Of a DNA stretch of 58,187 nt, positions 24,844 to 33,778 are shown in pieces. The position numbers were made by a program, and so were the translations under genes. This DNA comes from JBFXCK01 sp050182275 (GTDB taxonomy: Bacteria; Pseudomonadota; Alphaproteobacteria; SHNJ01), in assembly GCA_050182275.1 (NCBI GenBank), contig JBFXCK010000011.1, positions 1 to 58,187 on the forward strand. Reading direction: 5' to 3'. A model generated the notes under the pieces. That model was not told the origin of the DNA. It made no database searches and saw only the letters and a program-made list of their open reading frames with translations. Numbering within the stretch: position 1 is the stretch's first letter; every line of letters begins with the position of its first letter.

Positions 24844-26676
24844 ATGGCCCGCATAGAGAACCACAAATACAGCATCGAAGAAGCCTTCAGGGAGTGTTTT
24901 TATATCATCCCCGATTACCAGCGCGAGTATGTCTGGACGGACAAGGAGGTCAACCAGCTTCTGGAGGACATCAACGAGCAGATCGACACCGGATCGACGC
25001 GGGAATATTTCATCGGCACGGTGCTGGTGTCGCCAACGCTGCAGAAGAGCCATTACGAGGTCATCGACGGCCAGCAACGCCTGACGACGTTTTTCCTGTT
25101 GCTCTGCGCCCTGCGGCATTTGCTGCAAAAAGAACCCGAGTCCCAGCTTCTCAGCCGTCTGATTTCCGACAGCTACACGACCAGCAGCGGCATTGAAACC
25201 CGCCTCAAGCTGGATCCTCGTTACGAGAACGCCAGTGAGGTCATGGCCAAGCTGGTGGAGATCAACGGCGAACCCATGGCCGTGCGCTCCGGCATCATGG
25301 CGGCGGGCATCACCAGCTTCGGATCACTGGAAAACCTCGTCAATGCCTACGCGACCCTGTACCGCTATCTGCAGGACAATTACGACGATACGGCCAAGCT
25401 CAAGAAATACTGGTTTTATCTCGCCACGAACGTCGTATTCATCCAGATTTCCACGGACGTCAGCAGCGCGCTCAAAATCTTTGAGACGATCAACGAGCGT
25501 GGCGTTGGCCTGAACTCGATGGACTTGCTGAAAAATCTTCTCTTTACGCAAGTGACGCCCGACCAGTTTTCCAAGCTCAAGGACGAGTGGAAAAAAATCA
25601 CCAGCCCGCTGGAAAAAGGGAAAGAAAAACCGCTCCGCTTCCTGCGCTATTTCCTGATGGCCAATTATCCGGTCAAGAATGAAAAAGGCGAAAGCGTCAT
25701 TTACGAAGATAAAATCTACGACTGGTTCATCAACAAGGACAATGCAGCGCTTTGCGATTATGCGGGCAAGCCCTTTGATTTTGTCCGTAAGGTCATTCGC
25801 AACGTCGAGCATTACATCAATTTCACAAACGGCCTTGGCAATGACGGCAAGCCCAGTCTCGCCATGGACAGCCTGAAACGGCTGGCGGGCGGGGCGTTCA
25901 GCTTGCACTATGTGTTGTTGTTGGCCGCGGCCCCGCTGCCTAAGCCGCTGTTCGACCACTTCGTCACGCAGCTTGAGAGCTTCCTGTTCTATTACATCTT
26001 CACCAAGACCCCGACGAAGCACTTGGAAAAGAATTTCTCGATCTGGGCCGATGAAATGCGCGGTATTGCCGCTCTTAGCGACGACGCCGCGCAAAGGGCA
26101 AAAATCAACGCCTTCGTCGCCGAGCATTTCCAAAAGAACATGGACGGCAAGGCGCAGGAATTGTCCGATGCCCTTAAACGCTTTTCGCTGTACTCCATGC
26201 AGCAGTACCGCACCCGCTATCTGCTGGCGCGGTTGGCGCAGCATGTCGATCTGGCTTTCAGCGGCGTGAAAATCCCCGGCAGCCTGGAGCCGTACACGAC
26301 GCTGGAGATCGAGCATATCCTGCCCGACACGCCCACCGCCGAGCTGCGCGCTGCATGGACGACGCAAAACCCCGAAGCCCTGTATGACGACTATAAAACC
26401 CGCCTTGGCAACCTGACCCTACTGGAAAAGCCCCACAACATCATCGCGGGCAATAACTTCTATGCCGAGAAGCTCAAAATCTATCGTGATTGCAACAACT
26501 ACCTGACCCGCTCCATGGCAGAGCTTGCCGCCATCGGGCAAAATAGTTCCGTGTCGCGGATAAACGAGAAGCTGGCTGCGTTTCCGACATGGGACGCCGC
26601 CGCCATCGACAAGCGTCACGCGCTGCTTATGGCCTTGGCGCAGGATATTTGGAAAACGCTGCCCGTCGCGGCCTAA
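24844..26676 (+). CDS. Fused GmrSD-type restriction enzyme (DUF262-DUF1524)
   Basis: ATG 24844 follows AAGAGGAAAT and gives 610 residues. The N-terminal DUF262 domain has IPDYQREYVW (22-31), the nucleotide-binding signature IDGQQRLTTFFLL (74-86) and the IFETINERGVGLNSMDLLKN helix. The C-terminal DUF1524 nuclease has TLEIEHILPDTP (about 485-496) and LGNLTLLEKPHNIIAGNNF (about 520-538), followed by a conserved Lys, giving the His-Asn-Asn arrangement of an HNH site. GmrSD-like type IV enzymes cut modified phage DNA using NTP. Both halves look intact. The gene follows the HTH gene by 32 bases and precedes a zinc-ribbon gene. Confidence 0.88.
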   Translation: MARIENHKYSIEEAFRECFYIIPDYQREYVWTDKEVNQLLEDINEQIDTGSTREYFIGTVLVSPTLQKSHYEVIDGQQRLTTFFLLLCALRHLLQKEPESQLLSRLISDSYTTSSGIETRLKLDPRYENASEVMAKLVEINGEPMAVRSGIMAAGITSFGSLENLVNAYATLYRYLQDNYDDTAKLKKYWFYLATNVVFIQISTDVSSALKIFETINERGVGLNSMDLLKNLLFTQVTPDQFSKLKDEWKKITSPLEKGKEKPLRFLRYFLMANYPVKNEKGESVIYEDKIYDWFINKDNAALCDYAGKPFDFVRKVIRNVEHYINFTNGLGNDGKPSLAMDSLKRLAGGAFSLHYVLLLAAAPLPKPLFDHFVTQLESFLFYYIFTKTPTKHLEKNFSIWADEMRGIAALSDDAAQRAKINAFVAEHFQKNMDGKAQELSDALKRFSLYSMQQYRTRYLLARLAQHVDLAFSGVKIPGSLEPYTTLEIEHILPDTPTAELRAAWTTQNPEALYDDYKTRLGNLTLLEKPHNIIAGNNFYAEKLKIYRDCNNYLTRSMAELAAIGQNSSVSRINEKLAAFPTWDAAAIDKRHALLMALAQDIWKTLPVAA

Positions 26677-26906
26677 AAAGAGGACAACTTGCGATCTTCT
26701 GGGTTTACGAGAACTGGACGCATAAGAAAGCCATCGTTCACAAGGGAGACTGCTCTTACTGCAACGATGGGCGCGGTATCCACGGCAAAAGTTCAAAAAA
26801 TAACGGGGAATGGCATGGGCCGTTCTCCGATAGGGAACCCGCCTTCAACCAGGCAAAGGCCACGAAGCGCGACGAAGTCCGGTCGTGCAAAGCCTGTGCC
26901 CCGTAA
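26649..26906 (+). CDS. Small zinc-ribbon protein after the GmrSD gene, start uncertain
   Basis: The convincing part runs from about 26688 to 26906: IFWVYENWTHKKAIVHKGDC, then SYCNDGRGIHG, NGEWHGPFSDREPAFNQA and a closing RSCKACAP. It has two CxxC pairs suggesting a zinc site, and conserved-looking Trp and Gly positions. No ATG, GTG or TTG lies at the expected start. The nearest in-frame candidate is TTG 26649 inside the DUF262 gene, while the AGAGGA site at 26679-26684 points to the CTT codon at 26688. An out-of-frame TTG at 26689 gives a poor protein. A non-standard start or a recent start-codon mutation is possible. It is probably part of the GmrSD operon; function unknown. Confidence 0.55.
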   Translation: MENAARRGLKRGQLAIFWVYENWTHKKAIVHKGDCSYCNDGRGIHGKSSKNNGEWHGPFSDREPAFNQAKATKRDEVRSCKACAP

Positions 26907-26952
26907 CGGCACATCCTAAACTCTGGAAAGACCCTCAGCCGGTAAGCCGAGT

Positions 26953-26985
26953 TTATCGGAAGATCGTATCTTTTTCTTCCGATAA
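26953..26985. terminator. Perfect 11-bp hairpin between the zinc-ribbon and phasin-like genes
   Basis: TTATCGGAAGA (26953-26963) pairs with TCTTCCGATAA (26975-26985) around an 11-base loop. It sits between two convergent genes and would stop or separate transcription from either side. No immediate T run follows on either strand, so intrinsic termination is uncertain. It marks the island's right edge. Confidence 0.45.
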
Positions 26986-26990
26986 GTCAG

Positions 26991-27248
26991 CTACTTTTTG
27001 CTTTCCGAAGGTTTCATGTTGCTGTTAACAACGCGAAGATAGCTCTGGAGAATGACGCTGCCGTGGTTCATTTGATTCTGCACGATACGTGTGACCAGTT
27101 CGGATTGCTCCTTATGGTACGTCATGCCCTTTGAAAAGGTTTCCATCATGAAGTCACTCTGGGCCTTGCTTAAGTTTTGGAACATTTCATGAGCATCACG
27201 CATCGTGAAACCAAAACCAAACACATCTTCTTTTCTTGCTTCACTCAT
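26991..27248 (-). CDS. Small phasin-like helical protein
   Basis: The start is ATG 27248 behind AAAGGAGAG, giving 85 residues; a longer frame to 27287 has no ribosome-binding site. The protein is soluble and almost wholly helical, with amphipathic segments (AHEMFQNLSKAQSDFMMETF, then SELVTRIVQNQMNHGSVILQ) that resemble phasin-type proteins coating polyhydroxyalkanoate granules or binding other hydrophobic surfaces. It lies 47 bases downstream of the RND outer-membrane gene on the same strand but has its own strong ribosome-binding site. No PHA genes are nearby, so the granule role is uncertain. Confidence 0.5.
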   Translation of the reverse strand: MSEARKEDVFGFGFTMRDAHEMFQNLSKAQSDFMMETFSKGMTYHKEQSELVTRIVQNQMNHGSVILQSYLRVVNSNMKPSESKK

Positions 27249-27295
27249 TTTTCTCTCCTTTGGGGTTAAAACAAAATCTAACGGCAACTGACTTC

Positions 27296-28708
27296 CTATT
27301 CAATCGACCCACCGCCCAAGACCTTGTAGAGATTAACAAGGTTCGAGAGGCGCTGGCGTTCGATCTGGATTTCGACTTGCTGGGATCCATATAACTCGCG
27401 CTGGGCGTCCAGAACGCTTAAAAAGCTGTCGATTCCCGACTTATAACGCGCATCCGAGATATTGTAGACTTTTTGGGCGGCGGCCACGAGACGGCGCTGC
27501 GCCTTGAGCTGCTGGTCGAGGGTTGCTCTCGCGGCCAGCTCGTCGGCCACCTCGCGGAAGGCCGTCTGAATAGCCTTTTCGTAATGGACGACGGCTTTCT
27601 CTTTGCGAATCTCCGCGAGATCGAGGTTTGCCTCGTTCCGCCCGCCCTGGAAGATCGGCAGCGTGATCTGCGGCAGAAATGCCCACGCCCCGGCGGCGCC
27701 GCTTGCAAATAAACTGCCCAAATCCTGGCTTGCGAACCCGAATGTTCCGGTGAGGGAGATGCTGGGGAAAAAGGCCGCCCGCGCCGCGCCGATGTCGGCG
27801 TTACGCGCAATCAAGGCGTATTCGGCCTGACGGATGTCGGGGCGAGTCAGCAGAACCTCGGAAGGAAGTCCCGGCGCAAGATTTTCCTTGATCTTCACGT
27901 CGTCGAGGCTGGTTTCTGGAAGCGCATTTCCGTCCTGAGCCACGCCCATCAAAAGAAACAGGGCGTTTTTATCTTGCGCCACAAAGCGGGAATACTGATG
28001 CAGATTAACCTGCGCCGTCTCCACGGCGGTTGCGGCCCGTGCGACGTCTTGCTCCGTGGCGACGCCCTTTTGCAGGCTCTGCGAGAGAATGTCATAGGTG
28101 CGGCGCTGGGCCTCCAGGGTTTTTTGGGTCAGCGACAGCAGTTTTTGATCCGCGAGCAGTTGCAGGTAAGCGTTTGCCGTTTCAGCAATCAGGGCGTTGC
28201 GAACGACGTCATGCGCTTCGCGCGTGGCCAGATAGTCGTTAAGCGCCGCTTCGTTCTTGCTTCTAATTTTTCCAAACAGATCGACTTCGTAGGCCATAAT
28301 GCCCACATTCGCCTCATATAATTCGGTCTTCTGACTTTTTCCCGTGATGCTGCTTTTGTCAGAGCTTTCGGCAATCGTCGCATTTCCGCTCGCGTTGACG
28401 CTTGGAACAATATCCGCGCGCTCGATCCGGTACATGGCGCGCGCCTCTTCGATATTGAGCGCGGCGACTTTGAGGTCTTTGTTGTTTTGAAGCGCCGCGC
28501 CGATAACCTGGCTCAGCTCGGGCGAAGAGAAGAACTCTTTCCATCCCATTTGCGCCGCCAGCTTATCACCCACAGGAAGCTGATATCCGGGAACGTCATT
28601 CCAGTTGCCGGCGGCGTCAAAAGCGGGCCGTGAAAAGTCCGGCATGAGGGAGCAGCCCGAAACCATGGCCGTTGTCATTAACAATAAAGCAAAGCGCTTA
28701 CTTTTCAT
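27296..28708 (-). CDS. Outer-membrane factor lipoprotein of the RND efflux system (NodT/OprM family)
   Basis: The protein has 470 residues. The signal peptide ends in the lipobox VSGC with Cys 19. The mature protein holds the two repeated coiled-coil halves of TolC/OprM-like channels (for example ALNIEEARAMYRIERADIVP and VLLTRPDIRQAEYALIARNA, the latter a family signature). It forms the trimeric exit duct for the pump encoded directly upstream, whose 3' end overlaps this gene by 11 bases. Length is normal and no damage was seen. It is the last gene of a three-gene adaptor-pump-channel operon. Confidence 0.93.
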   Translation of the reverse strand: MKSKRFALLLMTTAMVSGCSLMPDFSRPAFDAAGNWNDVPGYQLPVGDKLAAQMGWKEFFSSPELSQVIGAALQNNKDLKVAALNIEEARAMYRIERADIVPSVNASGNATIAESSDKSSITGKSQKTELYEANVGIMAYEVDLFGKIRSKNEAALNDYLATREAHDVVRNALIAETANAYLQLLADQKLLSLTQKTLEAQRRTYDILSQSLQKGVATEQDVARAATAVETAQVNLHQYSRFVAQDKNALFLLMGVAQDGNALPETSLDDVKIKENLAPGLPSEVLLTRPDIRQAEYALIARNADIGAARAAFFPSISLTGTFGFASQDLGSLFASGAAGAWAFLPQITLPIFQGGRNEANLDLAEIRKEKAVVHYEKAIQTAFREVADELAARATLDQQLKAQRRLVAAAQKVYNISDARYKSGIDSFLSVLDAQRELYGSQQVEIQIERQRLSNLVNLYKVLGGGSIE

Positions 28709-31700
28709 GGGAAAAGTCCTTCCTTGGATCTTGTGAAGCTATTGTCCTCCGATGAAAGATTTTTTCAACCATCACGTAGAACATTGGAACGAAGAAAATA
28801 GCGAGGAATGTCGCCGCCGCCATACCCCCCATGACCGCAATACCGATCGCGTTCTGGCTGGCAGCCCCGGCACCGCTGGCCAAAGCCAGCGGAAGAACGC
28901 CAAGCATAAAGGCCATGGACGTCATGATGATCGGGCGGAAACGCTGACGCGCCGCCATCGTAACGGCTTCCATCAAATCATGTCCCTGGTTTCTAAGGTC
29001 GCGCGCGAACTCTACGATCAGAATGGCGTTTTTAGAAGCCAGGCCGACCGTCGTCAGCAGCGCCACCTGCAAATAGACGTCATTGGGCAGACCAAAGGCG
29101 AAAGCTGCCATCACCGCGCCCAGAACGCCGAGAGGAACAACAAGCATGACCGCCAGCGGAACGGCCCAGCTTTCATAGAGCGCGGCGAGGCTGAGAAAGA
29201 CGATCAGAACCGACAATGCGTACAAGGCCGGAGCCTGCGCGCCCGTCTGGCGTTCCTCGAAGGATATGCCATACCACTCGAGGCCGAGTCCTTCGGGAAG
29301 ATTCTTGGCCATTTTTTCGATCTCGGCCATGGCGTCTCCCGTGCTTACTCCTGGCGCTGCCCCTCCTTGAATGTTGACGGAGGCGCTTCCGTTGAAGCGT
29401 TCCAGTTTCGGGGAGCCATACGCCCACGATGCCGCCGAAAAGGTATTAAATGGCACCATCTCGCCCTTGGCATTGCGCACATACCAGCTATCTAAATCCT
29501 TTGGCATCATACGATGCGGCGCATCGGCTTGCAGATAAACGCGCTTAATGCGTCCATTGTCCGTGAAATCATTGACATAGCTCGAACCCCACGCGATCTG
29601 AAGCGTTCGATTGATATCGCTCAAGGACAGTCCCAGCGCGGATGCCTTTTCGCTGTCGATGTCGATTTTATATTGCGGGACGTCGCTCAATCCGTTCGGA
29701 CGCACGCCCACCAGCTTCGGATTTTGAGCGGCCATGCCGAGGAGCTGATTGCGTGCGCCCATCAGGGCTTCATGCCCCAGACCCGCGCGGTCGACAAGCT
29801 GGAGGTCGAAACCCGAGGCATTGCCAAGCTCGCGGATGGGCGGGGGGAAAAAGGCGAACGCCATCGCATCCTTGATTTGCGACAAAGCGCCCATCGCGGA
29901 TCGTGAAACGGCGAAGACACTTTCGCTCGCCCCTGTTCTTTCCTTCCAATCCTTAAGCCCGACAAACCCAAAGGCTGCGTTCTGCGCCGATCCGGCAAAG
30001 CTGAACCCGACGACCGTGAAGAGATGGTCGACGGTCTCCTTTTGCTGTTCAAGGAAGTAATCCTCGGCCTTTTTGACGGACTCCAGGGTGCGCTCCGCCG
30101 TGGCGCCCGGCGGAGTGCTGACCATAAGGTACATCGACCCTTGATCCTCGTCCGGCAGAAAAGCGCCGGGAAGTTTCATGAAAATAGCCATCATTCCACC
30201 GGCAAGCAGGATATAAATGGCGAAGAAGCGCATGGCGCGGCGCGCCATATGGCCAGCGCCCTTCGCATAAACATCCCTGCCGCGATTAAAATATTTATTG
30301 AACCATCCGAAAAACCCTTTGTCGGATCGATGCTCGTGAGAATCCGGTTTTTTGAGAAAAAGAGCGCAGAGGGACGGTGAGAGGATAATCGCGACCAGAA
30401 CTGAAAGCCCCATGGCCGAAACGATGGTGATGGAAAACTGTCGATAGATCGCGCCCGCCGATCCGCTAAAGAAAGCCATCGGAACGAAAACCGTCGATAG
30501 AACCACCGCGATGCCGATCAAGGCGCTCGTGATTTGATCCATGGATTTTTTTGTGGCCTCTTTGGGCGAAAGACCTTCCTCGCTCATTATTCTTTCCACG
30601 TTCTCCACGACGACGATGGCGTCATCGACAAGAAGACCGATGGCGAGAACCATCGCGAACATGGTGAGCACGTTGATGGTAAATCCAAAAGCCAGGAGAA
30701 TAGCGAAGGTTCCGAGCAAAACCACAGGAACCGCAATGGTCGGGATCAAGGTCGCCCGTAAATTCTGAAGGAATAGAAGCATGACCAGAAAAACGAGGAC
30801 GACCGCCTCGATGAGGGTATGGACCACGGACTCGATGGACATCTTGATAAAGGGCGTAGCATCGAGCGGGTAGACGATTTTCACGTCCTTTGGCAAAAAT
30901 CGCGAAAGATCCTCGACTTTCTTTTTGACGAGATCGGCGGTTTCCAGTGCATTGGCGCCCGTCGCCAGGGTAATCGCCATGCCTGCGGCGGGATGCCTTT
31001 TATAGCGAACGATGCGTTCATAGGATTCGGATCCGATTTCTACCTTTGCCACGTCTCCCAGACGAACCTGGGAGCCATCGGTATTGACCCGCAAAACAAT
31101 ACGCTTGAAGTCATCGACTGTTTTCAGGCGCGACTGAGCCTTGATGGTGGCGTTGATTTGCTGCCCCTGGAGAACGGGCATGCCGCCAAGCTGCCCGGCG
31201 GAGATGTCCGTATTCTGGACTTCTATGGCTTTTTGCACGTCGAGCGGAGTTAGATTGTAGCTGTAAAGGCGTTCTGGATCGAGCCAGATACGCATCGCGT
31301 GCTGATCCCCGAACACCCTGACATTTCCGACCCCATCTATGCGGGAAATCGGTTCACGAAAGGTACTGACCAGCAAATCGCCCAGATCGCCCTGAGACAT
31401 GCCGCCATTTTCCGAATACACGCCCACCACAAGCAGAAAGCTGTCGTTCGACTTCGTGACGGTCACGCCCTGCGCCTGCACCTCCTGCGGCAACTGTGTC
31501 ACCGCGCCCTGCACCTTATTTTGCGTCTGCACCTGGGCGATATCCGGGTCCGCTTCCGGCTCGAAGGTCAGAGTGATGGTCATCGACCCGTCCGAACTTG
31601 AGGACGTAAAGTAGCGAAGATGGTCGATCCCCGTCAGCCGCTGCTCGATGACCTGCGTGACGGCGTTTTCCACGGTTTCCGCCGAAGCGCCAGGGTAAAC

Positions 31701-31841
31701 GGCGTTGACCGCCACGGTCGGCGGGGCAACTTTAGGATACTGCTCAATGGGCAGCGAGCGGATCGACAACACCCCGGCCAGCATGATGATGAGTGCGATG
31801 ACCCAGGCAAAAACCGGACGATCGATGAAAAAACGGGCCAT
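28698..31841 (-). CDS. RND efflux pump inner-membrane transporter, HAE1 family (AcrB/MexB-like)
   Basis: ATG 31841 gives 1047 residues starting MARFFIDRPVFAWVIALIIM, the standard HAE1 N-terminus; upstream in-frame codons to 31922 overlap the adaptor gene. The TM4 proton-relay pair is present in GLLVDDAIVVVENVERIM. Two large periplasmic loops and twelve membrane helices are apparent. It exports hydrophobic drugs, dyes, detergents or solvents using proton motive force, with the adaptor (start 4 bases after its stop) and the outer-membrane channel downstream. Exact substrates cannot be told. Confidence 0.95.
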   Translation of the reverse strand: MARFFIDRPVFAWVIALIIMLAGVLSIRSLPIEQYPKVAPPTVAVNAVYPGASAETVENAVTQVIEQRLTGIDHLRYFTSSSSDGSMTITLTFEPEADPDIAQVQTQNKVQGAVTQLPQEVQAQGVTVTKSNDSFLLVVGVYSENGGMSQGDLGDLLVSTFREPISRIDGVGNVRVFGDQHAMRIWLDPERLYSYNLTPLDVQKAIEVQNTDISAGQLGGMPVLQGQQINATIKAQSRLKTVDDFKRIVLRVNTDGSQVRLGDVAKVEIGSESYERIVRYKRHPAAGMAITLATGANALETADLVKKKVEDLSRFLPKDVKIVYPLDATPFIKMSIESVVHTLIEAVVLVFLVMLLFLQNLRATLIPTIAVPVVLLGTFAILLAFGFTINVLTMFAMVLAIGLLVDDAIVVVENVERIMSEEGLSPKEATKKSMDQITSALIGIAVVLSTVFVPMAFFSGSAGAIYRQFSITIVSAMGLSVLVAIILSPSLCALFLKKPDSHEHRSDKGFFGWFNKYFNRGRDVYAKGAGHMARRAMRFFAIYILLAGGMMAIFMKLPGAFLPDEDQGSMYLMVSTPPGATAERTLESVKKAEDYFLEQQKETVDHLFTVVGFSFAGSAQNAAFGFVGLKDWKERTGASESVFAVSRSAMGALSQIKDAMAFAFFPPPIRELGNASGFDLQLVDRAGLGHEALMGARNQLLGMAAQNPKLVGVRPNGLSDVPQYKIDIDSEKASALGLSLSDINRTLQIAWGSSYVNDFTDNGRIKRVYLQADAPHRMMPKDLDSWYVRNAKGEMVPFNTFSAASWAYGSPKLERFNGSASVNIQGGAAPGVSTGDAMAEIEKMAKNLPEGLGLEWYGISFEERQTGAQAPALYALSVLIVFLSLAALYESWAVPLAVMLVVPLGVLGAVMAAFAFGLPNDVYLQVALLTTVGLASKNAILIVEFARDLRNQGHDLMEAVTMAARQRFRPIIMTSMAFMLGVLPLALASGAGAASQNAIGIAVMGGMAAATFLAIFFVPMFYVMVEKIFHRRTIASQDPRKDFSHEK

Positions 31842-31845
31842 CGGG

Positions 31846-33033
31846 TCATTCCTTCCTGGTTTTATTGTCGACGACGGGCGCCGCGACTGTCGCGTCGGAT
31901 TTCTTCCAAGGCTCAGGCACAACCGTGGCTCCGGGGCCGATTTTTTGATAGCCTTCGACGATCACCTTGTCTCCCGCCTTAAGCCCGTCAGTCACGATCC
32001 AGCCATCATCGCGCGCCTGCTCGACCTTTATGACCCGCTGCTGCGCCTGGTTCTTTTCATCGACAATCCACGCAGTCAGGCCGCCGTCGGGCGAGCGCAT
32101 GGTGGCACGCTGCGGAACGACCAGCACCTTATCCTGACCAAGGTCAACCGTGGCGCGAACAAAAAGGCCGGGCAAAAGAACGCCTTCGGGATTGGGAATC
32201 AAGGCCCGCAAGGCGACGGATCCCGTGGTTTCGTCCACGGTCACTTCGGAGAATTTAAGCGTCCCCTCGTGTGGATAGGTTTTTTCTCCGGCATTATCGA
32301 GCGTCAGCCGGACGGGAATGGCTTCTTTTCCAGCCATGCGCGACCGCAGACTGATCGCTTCTTCGCCCGATTGCTGCATATCGACGTAAACCGGATCGAG
32401 CTGGGTGATGGTGGCGAGGTATTGCGATTGGTTGGCGGTGACCAGGGTGCCTTCGGTTACGAACGAGCGGCTGATGCGACCGGAAATTGGGGCATAAACT
32501 TTGGTATAGTCAAGATTGACTTGCGCGACATCGACCGCCGCCTGGGCCACAGCGATCGCCGCTTTTGCTTGATCAAGCTGGGCTTTGACGTCGTCGTACT
32601 CCTGTTTGCTGACCGCATTGATCTTGACCAGATCCTCATAGCGTTTGGCGCGGGCTTCCACGGTCTGGATGTTTGCCTTGGCGCTTTTCAGGTCAGCGAT
32701 AGCGCTATTAAGGGCGGCCTTGTAGCGGGCGTCGTCGATTTGATAGAGTTGCTGCCCCTTCTCAATGTTCGCCCCTTCTTCGAAAAGCCGCGCCGTTATG
32801 ATGCCGTCGACTTGCGGCCTCACCTGAGATTGACGATAAGGCGAAACACGCCCAGGCAATTTTTGGTAAAATGTCAAATCTTGCGGCTGGAGTTCAAGAA
32901 TCGACACGGCGGCAGGCGGTCTTGCGGCCCCGGACGCCGCGCCCTGAGGCCCGCGTTCCTTTCCCGACCAGAAATACCAGCCGCCAGCCACAAGCAGGAC
33001 GATAAGAACGATGGGAACCGCTTTGTTCTTCAT
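31846..33033 (-). CDS. RND efflux periplasmic adaptor (AcrA/MexA-like)
   Basis: The protein has about 395 residues. ATG 33033 is preferred because AGGA lies seven bases upstream; ATG 33039 is only three bases from it. The N-terminus is a signal anchor (VPIVLIVLLVAGGWYFW) without a lipobox Cys. Then come the lipoyl/barrel-sandwich half (RVSPYRQSQVRPQVDGIITA), a coiled-coil hairpin (about 95-165), the second lipoyl half (YTKVYAPISGRISRSFV) and beta-barrel domains. It links the pump to the outer-membrane channel. It is the first gene of the operon, divergent from the TetR gene with a palindromic operator between. Confidence 0.93.
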   Translation of the reverse strand: MKNKAVPIVLIVLLVAGGWYFWSGKERGPQGAASGAARPPAAVSILELQPQDLTFYQKLPGRVSPYRQSQVRPQVDGIITARLFEEGANIEKGQQLYQIDDARYKAALNSAIADLKSAKANIQTVEARAKRYEDLVKINAVSKQEYDDVKAQLDQAKAAIAVAQAAVDVAQVNLDYTKVYAPISGRISRSFVTEGTLVTANQSQYLATITQLDPVYVDMQQSGEEAISLRSRMAGKEAIPVRLTLDNAGEKTYPHEGTLKFSEVTVDETTGSVALRALIPNPEGVLLPGLFVRATVDLGQDKVLVVPQRATMRSPDGGLTAWIVDEKNQAQQRVIKVEQARDDGWIVTDGLKAGDKVIVEGYQKIGPGATVVPEPWKKSDATVAAPVVDNKTRKE

Positions 33034-33084
33034 GGACATTTCCTTTTTTTACCGCCGCGACGACGGGGCTAATCGTAGAGGCGA

Positions 33085-33113
33085 TTGACACTGGACAAAA
33101 AACATACATTTAT
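33085..33113 (+). promoter_or_regulatory. Probable promoter of the TetR regulator gene
   Basis: TTGACA (33085-33090) matches the -35 consensus exactly. The -10 is weak: ATTTAT at 33108-33113 after 17 bases, or TACATT at 33105-33110. Either overlaps the operator, so autoregulation is likely. Confidence 0.4.
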
Positions 33114-33124
33114 GTATGTATGTT
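33101..33124. promoter_or_regulatory. AcrR-like operator between the RND operon and its TetR regulator
   Basis: AACATACAT (33101-33109) and ATGTATGTT (33116-33124) are perfect 9-base inverted arms separated by six bases. The well-known E. coli AcrR operator upstream of acrAB has the same 24-base geometry with arms TACATACAT and ATGTATGTA; by my comparison 20 of 24 positions agree. The site covers the -10 box and spacer of the RND promoter, so the TetR protein bound here would block the operon. Confidence 0.8.
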
Positions 33125-33129
33125 GTCAA
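33101..33129 (-). promoter_or_regulatory. Promoter of the RND efflux operon
   Basis: On the minus strand TTGACA (33129-33124, 6 of 6) is followed after 17 bases by TATGTT (33106-33101, 4 of 6). The operator palindrome lies within it. Transcription would start near 33094, giving a leader of about 60 bases. Confidence 0.65.
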
Positions 33130-33148
33130 GACTACAAGGATCGTATCC

Positions 33149-33778
33149 ATGAGACGCACGAAAGAGGAAACCGAAAACACCCGCGCGGACATTCTAAACG
33201 CCGCCACGCAGGTTTTTTCTGAAAAAGGCGTCGCCAGCAGCACGCTTGAGGATATTGCGACCGCCGCCAACGTCACGCGCGGCGCCATTTACTGGCATTT
33301 CAAGAATAAAACGGAGATATTCGACGCCCTCCACGAGCGTCTGCATCGCCCACTCTTGGAAATGATCCTGGCGGATGTGCAGAAAGACCATCCCGAACCC
33401 CTGATCCAGCTGCGCGATCTTTGCGTGAAGCTCCTGACCGATCTGGCCAAGGATAAGCAGAAAAGACAGGCGCTTAATCTTTTCCTCGTCAAATGCGACT
33501 ACGCAGGCGAATTGGCGAAATACAAAAAAAAGCATCACGCCAAAAAAGCCGAGAAGCAAAAAGCGTTTCAAGGCTATTTCGAAAAAGCCAAAGCAGCGGG
33601 GAAATTGCCGGCGGAGGCGGATCCGGAACTCTTAACCCAGGCCATCAGCTGTTATATGAAGGGGATCGTGTTCGAATATCTCGACAGCCCCGGCTCTTTT
33701 GAAATGCCGAAGAAAGCCCCTAAATTAGTCGATCTTTTTTTTCACAACCTGATTACCACGATGCGCTCTAATGTATAA
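33149..33778 (+). CDS. TetR family repressor of the RND efflux operon (AcrR/TtgR-like)
   Basis: The ATG at 33149 follows ACAAGGA and gives 209 residues; an in-frame ATG at 33116 lies within the operator. The N-terminal HTH is typical: ILNAATQVFSEKGVASSTLE, then DIATAANVTRGAIYWHFKNK (about 15-55), close to AcrR/TtgR/MexR2-type regulators. The C-terminal ligand domain (about 70-209) is helical and includes a Lys-rich stretch (KYKKKHHAKKAEKQK). It probably represses the divergent pump and itself and is released by pump substrates. The 3' end overlaps the start of the LpxR-like gene by 8 bases. Confidence 0.92.
   Translation: MRRTKEETENTRADILNAATQVFSEKGVASSTLEDIATAANVTRGAIYWHFKNKTEIFDALHERLHRPLLEMILADVQKDHPEPLIQLRDLCVKLLTDLAKDKQKRQALNLFLVKCDYAGELAKYKKKHHAKKAEKQKAFQGYFEKAKAAGKLPAEADPELLTQAISCYMKGIVFEYLDSPGSFEMPKKAPKLVDLFFHNLITTMRSNV

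Noticed and set aside
26689..26919. TTG-started gene after the GmrSD gene
   Set aside because: Its frame gives a Ser/Thr/Arg-rich sequence without features, while the neighbouring frame has CxxC pairs and conserved-looking Trp and Gly.
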